This document shows, piece by piece, positions 1 through 12,240 of a stretch of DNA of 64,000 nt. The position numbers were made by a program, and so were the translations under genes. A model generated the notes under the pieces. That model saw only the letters and a list, made by a program, of their open reading frames with translations. It was not told the origin of the DNA and did no database searches. The stretch spans positions 62,001 through 126,000 of the forward strand of contig JBBMNZ010000061.1 of the NCBI GenBank assembly GCA_037954325.1, in the 5' to 3' direction. The DNA comes from Fistularia commersonii. Lineage: Eukaryota; Chordata; Actinopteri; Syngnathiformes; Fistulariidae. Every line of letters begins with the position of its first letter. Position 1 is the stretch's first letter.

Positions 1-2110
1 GGAAATATATTGTGCAGAATCATGTCCTAAACAACATATTTCAACAGCAGAAACCAGCGTAATGAAATTCAAAAGTTATTTCCACTCCTAATCAAAAACG
101 CTTCAACTCGGTGAGATAAGTCCTTTTTGAACGAATGGCTATATCCTTTGAATCTGTAATGGGATCACACTGACTTTGACATATATTGTGCAGAATCATG
201 TCCTAAACAACATATTTCAACAGCAGAAACCAGCGTAATGAAATTCAAAAGTTATTTCCTCTCCTAATCAAAAACGCTTCAACTCGGTGAGATAAGCACT
301 TTTTGAACAAATGGCTATATCTTTTGAACTTGTGAAGGGATTGCACTGAATTTGACATATATTGTGCAGAATCATGTCCTAAAAAATATATTTCAACAGC
401 AGAAACCAGCTTGATGAAATTCATTAGTTATTTCCACTCCTAATCAAAAACGCTTCAAATCGGTAAGATAAGTACTTTTTGAACGAATGGCTATATCTTT
501 TGAACATGTGAAGGGATCACACTGAGTTTGACATATATTTTGCAGAATCATATCCTAAACAACATATTTCAACAGCAGAAACCAGCTTGATGAAATTCAT
601 TAGTTATTTCCAATACAAAATCAAAAACTCTTCAACTTGGTGAGATAAGCAATTTTTGAACGAATGGCTATATTTTTTGAACCTGTGATGGATTTCACTG
701 AATTTGACATATATTGTGCAGAATCTTGTCCTAAACAACATATTTCAACAGCAGAAACCAGCTTGATGAAATTCATTTGTTATTTCCACTCCGAATCAAA
801 AACGCTTCAACTCGGTGAGATAAGCACTTTTTTCACGAATGGCTATATCTTTTGATCTTATCGCTGGATTACACTGAATTTGACATGTGTTTTGCAGAAT
901 CATGTCCTAAACAACATATTTCAACAGCAGAAACCAGCTTGATGAAATTCATTGGTTATTTCCACTCCGAATCAAAAACGCCTCTACTCGGTGAGATAAG
1001 TTCTTTTGGAACGACTGGCGATATCTTTTGAACCTATGAAGGGATTACACTGAATTTGACATATATTGTGCAGAAACATGTTCTATACAACATATTTCAA
1101 CAGCAGAAACCAGCTTGATGAAATTCAAAAGTTATTTCCACTCCTAATCAAAAACGCTTCAACTCGGTGAGATAAGTACTTTTTGAACAAATGGCTATAT
1201 CTTTTGAACTTGTGAAGGGATTACACTGAATTTGACATATATTGTGCAGAATCATGTCCTAAACAACATATTTCAACAGCAGAAACCAGCTTGATGAAAT
1301 TCATTGGTTATTTCCACTCCGAATCAAAAACGCCTCAACTCGGTGAGATAAGTTCTTTTGGAACGACTGGCGATATCTTTTGAACCTATGAAGGGATTAC
1401 ACTGAATTCGACATATATTGTGCAGAAACATGTTCTATACAACATATTTCAACAGCAGAAACCAGCTTGATGAAATTCAAAAGTTATTTCCACTCCTAAT
1501 CAAAAACGCTTCAACTCGGTGAGATAAGTACTTTTTGAACAAATGGCTATATCTTTTGAACTTGTGAAGGGATTACACTGAATTTGACATATATTGTGCA
1601 GAATCATGTCCTAAACAACATATTTCAACAGCAGAAACCAGCTTGATGAAATTCAAAAGTTATTTCCACTCCTAATCAAAAACGCTTCAACTCGGTGAGA
1701 TAAGTACTTTTTGAACAAATGGCTATATCTTTTGAACTTGTGAAGGGATTACACTGAATTTGACATATATTGTCCAGAATCATGTCCTAAACAACATATT
1801 TCAACAGCAGAAACCAGCTTGATGAAATTCAAAAGTTATTTTAACTCCTAATCAAAAACGCTTCAACTCGGTGAGATAAGTACTTTTTGAACGAATGGCG
1901 ATATCTTTTGAACATGAGAAGGGATTACACTGAATTTGACATATATTGTGCAGAAACATGTTCTAAACAACATATTTCAAAAGCAGAAACCAGCTTGATG
2001 AAATTCAAAAGTTATTTCCACTCCTAATCAAAAACGCTTCAACTCGGTGAGAAAGTACTTTTTGAAGGAATGGCTATATCTTTTGAACTTGTGAAGGGAT
2101 TACACTGAAT
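1..2110 (+). repeat. HOR block, 12 monomers (2,110 bp), copy 1
   Basis: The first 2,110 bases are a 12-monomer unit. Its beginning is repeated from 2111: the unusual GGGAAATATATTGTGC junction seen at 2111 matches the window start. The frame-shifted monomer at 664 recurs at 2774, an offset of 2,110 bp, against 2,112 expected for 12 monomers. Inside it, two-monomer (352-bp) duplications are visible: the GAAACATGTTCTATAC variant occurs at about 1074 and again at about 1426. The left boundary is set by the window edge, so the true unit may begin further left. Confidence 0.8.
197..372 (+). repeat. Reference satellite monomer (one 176-bp unit)
   Basis: This is one full unit, phased at CATGTCC, given as a guide to the array. 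Landmarks in order are: CATGTCCTAAACAACATATT; TCAACAGCAGAAACCAGC; a GAAATTCA segment followed by either TTAG, TTGG, AAAG or ATAG and TTATTTCC; ACTCCTAATCAAAAACGC; TTCAACTCGGTGAGATAAG; an A/T-rich variable stretch (CTTTTTGAAC.AATGG); CTATATCTTTTGAAC; a variable stretch ending GGATTACACTG; and AATTTGACATATATTGTGC. The AACAGCAGAAACCAGC segment is the most constant part. The stretch from GATAAG to GGATTACAC is the most variable and defines monomer types. The phase is arbitrary. Confidence 0.95.
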
Positions 2111-3352
2111 GGGAAATATATTGTGCAGAATCATGTCCTAAACAACATATTTCAACAGCAGAAACCAGTTTGATGAAATTCATTAGTTATTTCCACTCCT
2201 AATCAAAAACGCTTCAACTCGGTGAGATAAGTCCTTTTTGAACGAATGGCTATATCCTTTGAACCTGTAATGGGATCACACTGACTTTGACATATATTGT
2301 ACAGAATCATGTCCTAAACAACATATTTCAACAGCAGAAACCAGCGTAATGAAATTCAAAAGTTATTTCCTCTCCCAATCAAAAACGCTTCAACTCAGTG
2401 AGATAAGCACTTTTTGAACAAATGGCTATATCTTTTGAACTTGTGAAGGGATTGCACTGAATTTGACATATATTGTGCAGAATCATGTCCTAAAAAATAT
2501 ATTTCAACAGCAGAAACCAGCTTGATGAAATTCATTAGTTATTTCCACTCCTAATCAAAAACGCTTCAAATCGGTAAGATAAGTACTTTTTGAACGAATG
2601 GCTATATCTTTTGAACATGTGAAGGGATCACACTGAGTTTGACATATATTTTGCAGAATCATATCCTAAACAACATATTTCAACAGCAGAAACCAGCTTG
2701 ATGAAATTCATTAGTTATTTCCAATACTAATCAAAAACTCTTCAACTTGGTGAGATAAGCAATTTTTGAACGAATGGCTATATTTTTTGAACCTGTGATG
2801 GATTTCACTGAATTTGACATATATTGTGCAGAATCTTGTCCTAAACAACATATTTCAACAGCAGAAACCAGCTTGATGAAATTCATTAGTTATTTCCACT
2901 CCGAATCAAAAACGCTTCAACTCGGTGAGATAAGCACTTTTTTCACGAATGGCTATATCTTTTGATCTTATCGCTGGATTACACTGAATTTGACATGTGT
3001 TTTGCAGAATCATGTCCTAAACAACATATTTCAACAGCAGAAACCAGCTTGATGAAATTCATTGGTTATTTCCACTCCGAATCAAAAACGCCTCAACTCG
3101 GTGAGATAAGTTCTTTTGGAACGACTGGCGATATCTTTTGAACCTATGAAGGGATTACACTGAATTATATTGTGCAGAAACATGTTCTATACAACATATT
3201 TCAACAGCAGAAACCAGCTTGATGAAATTCAAAAGTTATTTCCACTCCTAATCAAAAACGCTTCAACTCGGTGAGATAAGTACTTTTTGAACAAATGGCT
3301 ATATCTTTTGAACTTGTGAAGGGATTACATTGAATTTGACATATATTGTGCA
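2111..3352 (+). repeat. HOR block, partial second copy of the 2,110-bp unit
   Basis: From 2111 to about 3350 the order of monomer types follows positions 1-1240 at an offset of about 2,110 bp. Shared rare variants include CTAAAAAATATATTTCAAC (386 and 2493) and CTTCAAATCGGTAAG (about 454 and 2564). This copy carries a 6-bp deletion near 3165, where GAATTTGACATATATTG becomes GAATTATATTG. The match ends near 3353, where the array switches to a second passage of the 5-monomer block. Confidence 0.75.
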
Positions 3353-4260
3353 GAATCATGTCCTAAACAACATATTTCAACAGCAGAAACCAGCTTGATG
3401 AAATTCATTAGTTATTTCCACTCCTAATCAAAAACGCTTCAAATCGGTAAGATAAGCACTTTTTGAACGAATGGCTATATCTTTTGAACATGTGAAGGGA
3501 TCACACTGAGTTTGACATATATTTTGCAGAATCATATCCTAAACAACATATTTCAACAGCAGAAACCAGCTTGATGAAATTCATTAGTTATTTCCAATAC
3601 TAATCAAAAACTCTTCAACTTGGTGAGATAAGCAATTTTTGAACGAATGGCTATATTTTTTGAACCTGTGATGGATTTCACTGAATTTGACATATATTGT
3701 GCAGAATCTTGTCCTAAACAACATATTTCAACAGCAGAAACCAGCTTGATGAAATTCATTAGTTATTTCCACTCCGAATCAAAAACGCTTCAACTCGGTG
3801 AGATAAGCACTTTTTTCACGAATGGCTATATCTTTTGACCTTATCGCTGGATTACACTGAATTTGACATGTGTTTTGCAGAATCATGTCCTAAACAACAT
3901 ATTTCAACAGCAGAAACCAGCTTGATGAAATTCATTGGTTATTTCCACTCCGAATCAAAAACGCCTCAACTCGGTGAGATAAGTTCTTTTGGAACGACTG
4001 GCGATATCTTTTGAACCTATGAAGGGATTACACTGAATTTGACATATATTGTGCAGAAACATGTTCTTTACAACATATTTCAACAGCAGAAACCAGCTTG
4101 ATGAAATTCAAAAGTTATTTCCACTCCTAATCAAAAACGCTTCAACTCGGAGAGATAAGTACTTTTTGAACAAATGGCTATATCTTTTGAACTTGTGAAG
4201 GGATTACATTGAATTTGACATATATTGTGCAGAATCATGTCCTAAACAACATATTTCAAC
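2505..4260 (+). repeat. 5-monomer tandem duplication (873/880 bp)
   Basis: Two adjacent copies of a 5-monomer block lie at about 2505-3380 and 3381-4260. The offset is 873 bp before and 880 bp after the copy-1 6-bp deletion at 3165 plus one further base. Diagnostics are CTTCAAATCGGTAAG (2564 and 3437), the frame-shifted monomer at 2774 and 3647, and the variant GGATTACATTGAATTTG near 3320 and 4200. The block sits inside the second copy of the 2,110-bp unit, so it arose after or during that amplification. Confidence 0.78.
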
Positions 4261-6399
4261 AGCAGAAACCAGCTTGATGAAATTCATTGGTTATTTCCAC
4301 TCCGAATCAAAAACGCCTCAACTCGGTGAGATAAGTTCTTTTGGAACGACTGGCGATATCTTTTGAACCTATGAAGGGATTACACTGAATTTGACATATA
4401 TTGTGCAGAAACATGTTCTATACAACATATTTCAACAGCAGAAACCAGCTTGATGAAATTCAAAAGTTATTTCCACTCCTAATCAAAAACGCTTCAACTC
4501 GGTTAGATAAGTACTTTTTGAACAAATGGCTATATCTTTTGAACTTGTGAAGGGATTACACTGAATTTGACATATATTGTGCAGAATCATGTCCTAAACA
4601 ACATATTTCAACAGCAGAAACCAGCTTGTAGAAATTCATTAGTTATTTCCACTCCTAATCAAAAACGCTTCAACTCGGTGAGATAAGTTCTTTTGGAACG
4701 ACTGGCGATATCTTTTGAACCTATGAAGGGATTACACTGAATTTTACATATATTGTGCAAAAACATGTCCTAAACAACAAATTTCAAGAGCAGAAACCAG
4801 CGTGATGAAATTCAAAAGTTATTTCCAATACTAATCAAAAACTCTTCAACTTGGTGAGATAAGCAATTTTTGAACGAATGGCTATATTTTTTGAACCTGT
4901 GATGGGATTACACTGAATTTGAAATATATTGTCCAGAATCATGTCCTAAACAACAAATTTCAAGAGCAGAAACCAGCTTGATGAAATTCATTAGTTATTT
5001 CCACTCCGAATCAAAAATGCTTCAACTCGGTGAGATAAGCACTTTTTGATCGAATGGCTATATCTTTTGAACTTGTCACTGGATTATACTGAATTTGACA
5101 TATTTTGTGCAGAATCTTGTCCTAAACAACATATTTCAACAGCAGAAACCAGCTTGATGAAATTCATTGGTTATTTCCACTCAGAATCAAAAACGCCTCA
5201 ACTCGGTGAGATAAGTTCTTTTGGAACGACTGGCGATTTCTTTTTAACCTATGAAGGGATTACACTGAATTGGACATAATTTGTGCAGAATCATGTTCTA
5301 AACAACATATTTCAACAGTAGAAACCAGCTTGATGAAATTCAAAAGTTTATTCCACTCCTAATCAAAAACGCTTCAACTCGGTGAGATAAGCACTTTTTG
5401 AACGAATGGCTATATCTTTTTAACTTGTGAAGGGATTACACTGAATTTGACATATATTGTGCAGAATCATGTCCTAAACAACATATTTCAACAGCAGAAA
5501 CCAGCTTGTAGAAATTCATTAGTTATTTCCACTCCTAATCAAAAACGCTTCAACTCGGTGAGATAAGTACTTTTTGAACGAATGGCGATATCTTTTGAAC
5601 CTACGAAGGGATTACACTGAATTTGACATATATTGTGCAGAATCATGTCCTAAACAACATATTTCAACAGCAGAAACCAGCGTGATGAAATTCAAAAGTT
5701 ATTTCCACTCCTAATCAAAAACGCTTCAACTCGCTGAGATAAGTACTTTTTGAACGAATGGCTATATCTTTTGAACTTGTGAAGGGATTACACTTAATTT
5801 GACATATATTGTGCAGAATTATGTCATAAACAACATATTTCAACAGCAGAACCCAGCTTGATAATATCCATTAGTTATTTCCACTCCTAATCAAAAACGC
5901 TTCAACTTTGTCTCATAAGCACGTTTTGAACGGATGGCTATATCCTTTCAACCTGTAATGGGCTCACAAGAATTTGACGTATATTGTGCAGAATCATGTC
6001 CTAAACAACATATTTCAACAGCAGAAACCAGCTTGATGAAATTCAATAGTTATTTCCACTCCTAATCAAAAATGCTTCAACTCGGTGAGATAAGCACTTT
6101 TTGATCGAATGGCAATATCTTTTGAACTTGTCGCTGGATTATACTGAATTTGACATATTTTGTGCAGAATCATGTCCTAAACAACATATTTCAACAGCAG
6201 GAACCAGCTTGATGAAATTCATTAGCTATTTGCACTCCTAATGAAAAACTCTTCAACTCAGTCTCATAAGCACGTTTTGAACGAATGGCTATATCCTTTC
6301 AACCTGTTATGGGCTCACACGAATTTGACATATATTGTGCAGAATCATGTCCTAAACAACATATTTCAACAGCAGAAACCAGCTTGATGAAATTCATTA

Positions 6400-6700
6400 G
6401 TTATTTCCACTCCTAATCAGAAACGTCTCAACTCGGTGAGTTAAGCACTTTTTGAACGAATGGCTATATCTTTTGGACTTTTGATGGATATGACATATAT
6501 TGTGCAGAATCTTGACCTAACAACATATTTCAACAGCAGAAACCAGCTTGACGTAATTCATTGGTTATTTCCAATACTAATCAAAAACTCTTCAACTTGG
6601 AGACATAAGTACTTTTTGGACGAATGGCTATATCCTTTGAACCTGTAATGGGATTTCACTAAATTTGACATATATTGTGCAGAATCATGTCCTAAACAAC
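6400..6700 (+). repeat. Short-spaced monomer, 11-bp deletion (first of seven)
   Basis: Here the usual segment between CTTTTG and GACATATATTG is cut to GGACTTTTGATGGATAT, 11 bp shorter. The landmark spacing falls to 165 bp (6346 to 6511), and the next interval is 175 bp because CCTAAACAAC becomes CCTAACAAC. The same deletion is at 9459, 11732, 47758, 48800, 52831 and 53873; in the last four the text reads CTTTAGATGG. All seven share CTTGACCTAACAAC, so they descend from one event spread by block duplication. Confidence 0.85.
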
Positions 6701-7765
6701 AAATTTCAACAGCAGAAACCAGCTTGATGAAATTCATTAGTTTTTTCCAATACTAATCAAAAACTCTTCAACTTGGTGAGATAAGTAATTTTTGAACGAA
6801 TGGCTATAGTTTTTGAACCTGTGATGGATTTCACTGAATTTGACATATATTGTGCAGAATATTGTCCTAAACAACATATTTCAACAGCAGAAACCAGCTT
6901 GATGAAATTCATTAGTTATTACCACTCCGAATCAAAAACGCTTCAACTCGGTGAGATAAGCACTTTTTTCACGAATGGCTATATCTTTTGATCTTATCGC
7001 TGGATTACACTGAATTTGACATGTGTTTTGCAGAATCATGTCCTAAACAACATATTTCAACAGCAGAAACCAGCTTGACGAAATCCATCAGTTATTTCCA
7101 CTCCTAATCAAAAACGCTTGAACTCGGTGAGATAAGCACTTTTTGAACGAATGGCTATATCTTTTGAACCTGTGATGTGATTACACTAAATTTGACATAT
7201 ATTGTTCAAAATCATATCCTAAACAACATATTTCAACAGCAGAAACCAGCTTGATGAAATTCATTGGTTATTTCCACTCAGAATCAAAAACGCCTCAACT
7301 CGGTGACATAAGTTCTTTTGGAATGACTGGCGATTTCTTTTGAACCTATGAAGGGATTACACTGAATTTGACATATATTGTGCAGAATCATGTCCTAAAC
7401 AACATATTTCAACAGCAGAAACCAGCTTGATGAAATTCATTAGTTATTTCCACTCCTAATCAAAAACGCTTCAACTCGGTGAGATAAGGCCTTTTTGAAC
7501 GAATGGCTATATCCTTTGAACCTGTAATGGGATTACACTGACTTTGACATATATTGTGCAGAATCATATCCTAAACAACATATTTCAACAGCAGAAACCA
7601 GCTTGATGAAATTCATTAGTTATTTCCACTCCTAATCAAAAATGCTTCAACTCGGTGAGATAAGCACTTTTTGAACAAATGGCTATATCTTTTGAACTTG
7701 TGAAGGGATTACACTGAATTTGACATATATTGTGCAGAATCATGTCCTAAACAACATATTTCAAC

Positions 7766-7779
7766 AGTAGAAATCTACT
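7766..7779. repeat. Perfect hairpin variant in monomer (12 copies)
   Basis: AGTAGAAATCTACT is a perfect 6-bp inverted repeat with a 2-base centre. It replaces AGCAGAAACCAGCT, in which three base changes (C to T, C to T, G to A) break the symmetry. It starts at 7766, 15641, 21273, 24261, 29711, 31294, 36216, 37799, 45889, 56036, 59733 and 63077. It always sits in the monomer followed by TTATTGCC and the TTGCACGAATGG type. A 2-base loop is too tight for a real hairpin, so as DNA this would act as a near-palindrome or protein site, if it acts at all. Confidence 0.85.
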
Positions 7780-7926
7780 TGATGAAATTCATTAGTTGTT
7801 GCCACTCCTAATCAAAATTGCTTCAACTCGGTGAGATAAGCACTTTTTGCACGAATAGCTATATCTTTTGATCTTGTGAAGGGATTACACTGAATTTGAC
7901 ATGTGTTTTGCAGAATCATGTCCTAA

Positions 7927-10199
7927 ACAACATATTTCAACAGCAGAAACCAGCTTGATGAAATTCATTGGTTATTTCCACTCCGAATCAAAAACGACTC
8001 AACTCGGTGAGATAAGTTCTTTTGGAACGACTGGCGATATCTTTTGAACCTATGAAGGGATTACACTGAATTTGACATATATTGTGCAGAAACATGTTCT
8101 AAACAACATATTTCAACAGCAGAAACCAGCTTGATGAAATTCAAAAGTTATTTCCACTCCTAATCAAAAACGCATCAACTCGGTGAGATAAGTACTTTTT
8201 GAACAAATGGCTATATCTTTTGAACTTGTGAAGGGATTACACTGAATTTGACATATATTGTGCAGAATCATGTCCTAAACAACATATTTCAACAGCAGAA
8301 ACCAGCTTGTAGAAATTCATTAGTTATTTCCACTCCTAATCAAAAACGCTTCAACTCGGTGAGATAAGTACTTTTTGAACGAATGGCGATATCTTTTGAA
8401 CCTATGAAGGGATTACACTGAATTTGACATATATTGTGCAGAATCATGTCCTAAACAACATATTTCAACAGCAGAAACCAGCGTGATGAAATTCAAAAGT
8501 TATTTCCACTCCTAATCAAAAACGCTTCAACTCGGTGAGATAAGTACTTTTTGAACAAATGGCTATATCTTTTGAACTTGTGAAGGGATTACACTGAATT
8601 TGACATATATTGTGCAGAATCATGTCCTAAACAACATATTTCAACAGCAGAAACCAGCTTGTAGAAATTCATTAGTTATTTCCACTCCTAATCAAAAACG
8701 CTTCAACTCGGTGAGATAAGTACTTTTTGAACGAATGGCGATATCTTTTGAACCTATGAAGGGATTACACTGAATTTGACATATTGTGCAGAATCATGTC
8801 CTAAACAACATATTTCAACAGCAGAAACCAGCGTGATGAAATTCAAAAGTTATTTCCACTCCTAATCAAAAACGCTTCAACTCGGTGAGATAAGTACTTT
8901 TTGAATGAATGGCTATATCTTTTGAACTTGTGAAGGGATTACACTTAATTTGACATATATTGTGCAGAATTATGTCATAAACAACATATTTCAACAGCAG
9001 AAACCAGCTTGATAATATCCATTAGTTATTTCCACTCCTAATCAAAAACGCTTCAACTTTGTGTCATAAGCACGTTTTGAACGGATGGCTATATCCTTTC
9101 AACCTGTAATGGGCTCACAAGAATTTGACATATATTGTGCAGAATCATGTCCTAAACAACATATATCAACAGCAGAAACCAGCTTGATGAAATTCAATAG
9201 TTATTTCCACTCCGATTCAAAAATGCTTCAACTCGGTGAGATAAGCACTTTTTGATCGAATGGCAATATCTTTTGAACTTGTCGCTGGATTATACTGAAT
9301 TTGACATATTTTGTGCAGAATCATGTCCTAAACAACATATATCAACAGCAGAAACCAGCTTGATGAAATTCATTAGTTATTTCCACTCCTAATCAGAAAC
9401 GTCTCAACTCGATGAGTTAAGCACTTTTTGAACGAATGGCTATATCTTTTGGACTTTTGATGGATATGACATATATTGTGCAGAATCTTGACCTAACAAC
9501 ATATTTCAACAGCAGAAACCAGCTTGACGTAATTCATTGGTTATTTCCAACACTAATCAAAAACTCTTCAACTTGGTGACATAAGTACTTTTTGGACGAA
9601 TGGCTATATCCTTTGAACCTGTAATGGGATTTCACTAAATTTGACATATATTGTAAAGAATCATGTCCTAAACAACATATTTCAACAGCAGAAACCAGCT
9701 TGATGAAATTCAAAAGTTATTTCCACTCCTAATTAAAAATGCTTCAACCCGGTGAGATAAGTACTTTTTGAACGAATGGCTATATCTTTTGAACTTGTGA
9801 AGGGATTACACTTAATTTGACATATATTGTCCAGAATCATGTCCTAAACAACAAATTTCAAGAGCAGAAAACAGCTTGATGAAATTCATTAGTTATTTCC
9901 ACTCCGAATCAAAAACGCTTCAACTCGGTGAGATAAGCACTTTTATGACGAATGGCTATATCTTTTGATCTTATCGCTGGATTACACTGAATTTGACATG
10001 TGTTTTGCAGAATCATGTCCTAAACAACATATTTCAACAGCAGAAACCAGCTTGAAGAAATTCATTGGTTAATTCAACTCCGAATCAAAAACGCCTCACC
10101 TCGGTGAGATAAGTTCTTTTGGAACGACTGGCGATATCTTTTGAACCTATGAAGGGATTACACTGAATTTGACATATATTGTGCAGAAACATGTTCTAA
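7927..10199 (+). repeat. 13-monomer HOR (2,273 bp), copy 1
   Basis: First copy of a 2,273-bp unit (13 x 176 minus 15). Rare variants recur at exactly +2,273: AACGACTCAACTC (7993, 10266), CGCATCAACTCGG (8171, 10444), the 3-base-short GACATATTGTGC (8778, 11051) and the short-monomer junction GATGGATATGACAT (9459, 11732). The shortfall of 15 bp comes mainly from the 11-bp deletion in the short monomer, the 3-bp deletion at 8778 and single bases elsewhere. Confidence 0.88.
8250..8274. other. Dyad GACAT-N15-ATGTC present in most monomers
   Basis: GACAT and ATGTC face each other across 15 bases (ATATTGTGCAGAATC) in the most conserved part of the monomer. The arrangement is given at one typical position and recurs once per monomer wherever GACATATATTG and CATGTCC are both intact. 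Monomers with CATATCC, CTTGTCC or GAAATATATTG lose one arm. Short dyads are common in centromeric satellites that lack a CENP-B box (published generalisation); any role here is inference. Confidence 0.55.
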
Positions 10200-12240
10200 A
10201 CAACATATTTCAACAGCAGAAACCAGCTTGATGAAATTCATTGGTTATTTCCACTCCGAATCAAAAACGACTCAACTCGGTGAGATAAGTTCTTTTGGAA
10301 CGACTGGCGATATCTTTTGAACCTATGAAGGGATTACACTGAATTTGACATATATTGTGCAGAAACATGTTCTAAACAACATATTTCAACAGCAGAAACC
10401 AGCTTGATGAAATTCAAAAGTTATTTCCACTCCTAATCAAAAACGCATCAACTCGGTGAGATAAGTACTTTTTGAACAAATGGCTATATCTTTTGAACTT
10501 GTGAAGGGATTACACTGAATTTGACATATATTGTGCAGAATCATGTCCTAAACAACATATTTCAACAGCAGAAACCAGCTTGTAGAAATTCATTAGTTAT
10601 TTCCACTCCTAATCAAAAACGCTTCAACTCGGTGAGATAAGTACTTTTTGAACGAATGGCGATATCTTTTGAACCTATGAAGGGATTACACTGAATTTGA
10701 CATATATTGTGCAGAATCATGTCCTAAACAACATATTTCAACAGCAGAAACCAGCGTGATGAAATTCAAAAGTTATTTCCACTCCTAATCAAAAACGCTT
10801 CAACTCGGTGAGATAAGTACTTTTTGAACAAATGGCTATATCTTTTGAACTTGTGAAGGGATTACACTGAATTTGACATATATTGTGCAGAATCATGTCC
10901 TAAACAACATATTTCAACAGCAGAAACCAGCTTGTAGAAATTCATTAGTTATTTCCACTCCTAATCAAAAACGCTTCAACTCGGTGAGATAAGTACTTTT
11001 TGAACGAATGGCGATATCTTTTGAACCTATGAAGGGATTACACTGAATTTGACATATTGTGCAGAATCATGTCCTAAACAACATATTTCAACAGCAGAAA
11101 CCAGCGTGATGAAATTCAAAAGTTATTTCCACTCCTAATCAAAAACGCTTCAACTCGGTGAGATAAGTACTTTTTGAATGAATGGCTATATCTTTTGAAC
11201 TTGTGAAGGGATTACACTTAATTTGACATATATTGTGCAGAATTATGTCATAAACAACATATTTCAACAGCAGAAACCAGCTTGATAATATCCATTAGTT
11301 ATTTCCACTCCTAATCAAAAACGCTTCAACTTTGTGTCATAAGCACGTTTTGAACGGATGGCTATATCCTTTCAACCTGTAATGGGCTCACAAGAATTTG
11401 ACATATATTGTGCAGAATCATGTCCTAAACAACATATATCAACAGCAGAAACCAGCTTGATGAAATTCAATAGTTATTTCCACTCCGATTCAAAAATACT
11501 TCAACTCGGTGAGATAAGCACTTTTTGATCGAATGGCAATATCTTTTGAACTTGTCGCTGGATTATACTGAATTTGACATATTTTGTGCAGAATCATGTC
11601 CTAAACAACATATATCAACAGCAGAAACCAGCTTGATGAAATTCATTAGTTATTTCCACTCCTAATCAGAAACGTCTCAACTCGATGAGTTAAGCACTTT
11701 TTGAACGAATGGCTATATCTTTTGGACTTTTGATGGATATGACATATATTGTGCAGAATCTTGACCTAACAACATATTTCAACAGCAGAAACCAGCTTGA
11801 CGTAATTCATTGGTTATTTCCAATACTAATCAAAAACTCTTCAACTTGGTGACATAAGTACTTTTTGGACGAATGGCTATATCCTTTGAACCTGTAATGG
11901 GATTTCACTAAATTTGACATATATTGTAAAGAATCATGTCCTAAACAACATATTTCAACAGCAGAAACCAGCTTGATGAAATTCAAAAGTTATTTCCACT
12001 CCTAATTAAAAATGCTTCAACCCGGTGAGATAAGTACTTTTTGAACGAATGGCTATATCTTTTGAACTTGTGAAGGGATTACACTTAATTTGACATATAT
12101 TGTCCAGAATCATGTCCTAAACAACAAATTTCAAGAGCAGAAAACAGCTTGATGAAATTCATTAGTTATTTCCACTCCGAATCAAAAACGCTTCAACTCG
12201 GTGAGATAAGCACTTTTATGACGAATGGCTATATCTTTTG
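10200..12240 (+). repeat. 13-monomer HOR (2,273 bp), copy 2, truncated
   Basis: Second copy of the 2,273-bp unit, matching 7927-9967 with very few differences. I noticed AAAATGCTTC versus AAAATACTTC near 11500 and TTCCAACAC versus TTCCAATAC near 11818. The match stops at 12240. Copy 1 there continues with CTTATCGCTGG (9968), while copy 2 jumps to AACCTATGAAGGG, as if one monomer had been removed. The near-identity indicates a recent event. Confidence 0.87.

Larger units (their letters stand above)
4261..7926 (+). repeat. Satellite mosaic without a dominant HOR
   Basis: About 21 monomers of mixed type with no clean local duplication. It holds the first 165-bp short-spaced monomer (deletion at 6483), the first hairpin variant (7766-7779), a monomer with AAACATGTCC and ATTTTACATATATTG near 4740, and the TCTCATAAGCACG type near 5910 and 6262. 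The stretch 5.8-6.7 kb resembles 8.9-9.65 kb, but has two extra monomers (about 6150-6340) that the later copy lacks. No gene or other element was seen. Confidence 0.85.

Noticed and set aside
664..855. 63-codon plus-strand open frame and its nine relatives (2774, 3647, 6800, 48075, 49117, 50875, 53148, 54190, 58942)
   Set aside because: Each spans just over one satellite monomer, has no recognisable domain, and recurs only at HOR offsets. No promoter or gene context is present. Treated as repeat-derived, not as CDS.
5046..5279. 77-codon plus-strand frame, also at 16602-16835 and 55589-55822
   Set aside because: Read-through of satellite monomers caused by local variants (CTTTTTAACC and others that remove stops). 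The translation is the same monomer-derived peptide with altered ends and no known motif.
6460..6648. 62-codon plus-strand frame
   Set aside because: Opened by the 11-bp and 1-bp deletions of the short monomer, which shift frame. It is satellite sequence only.
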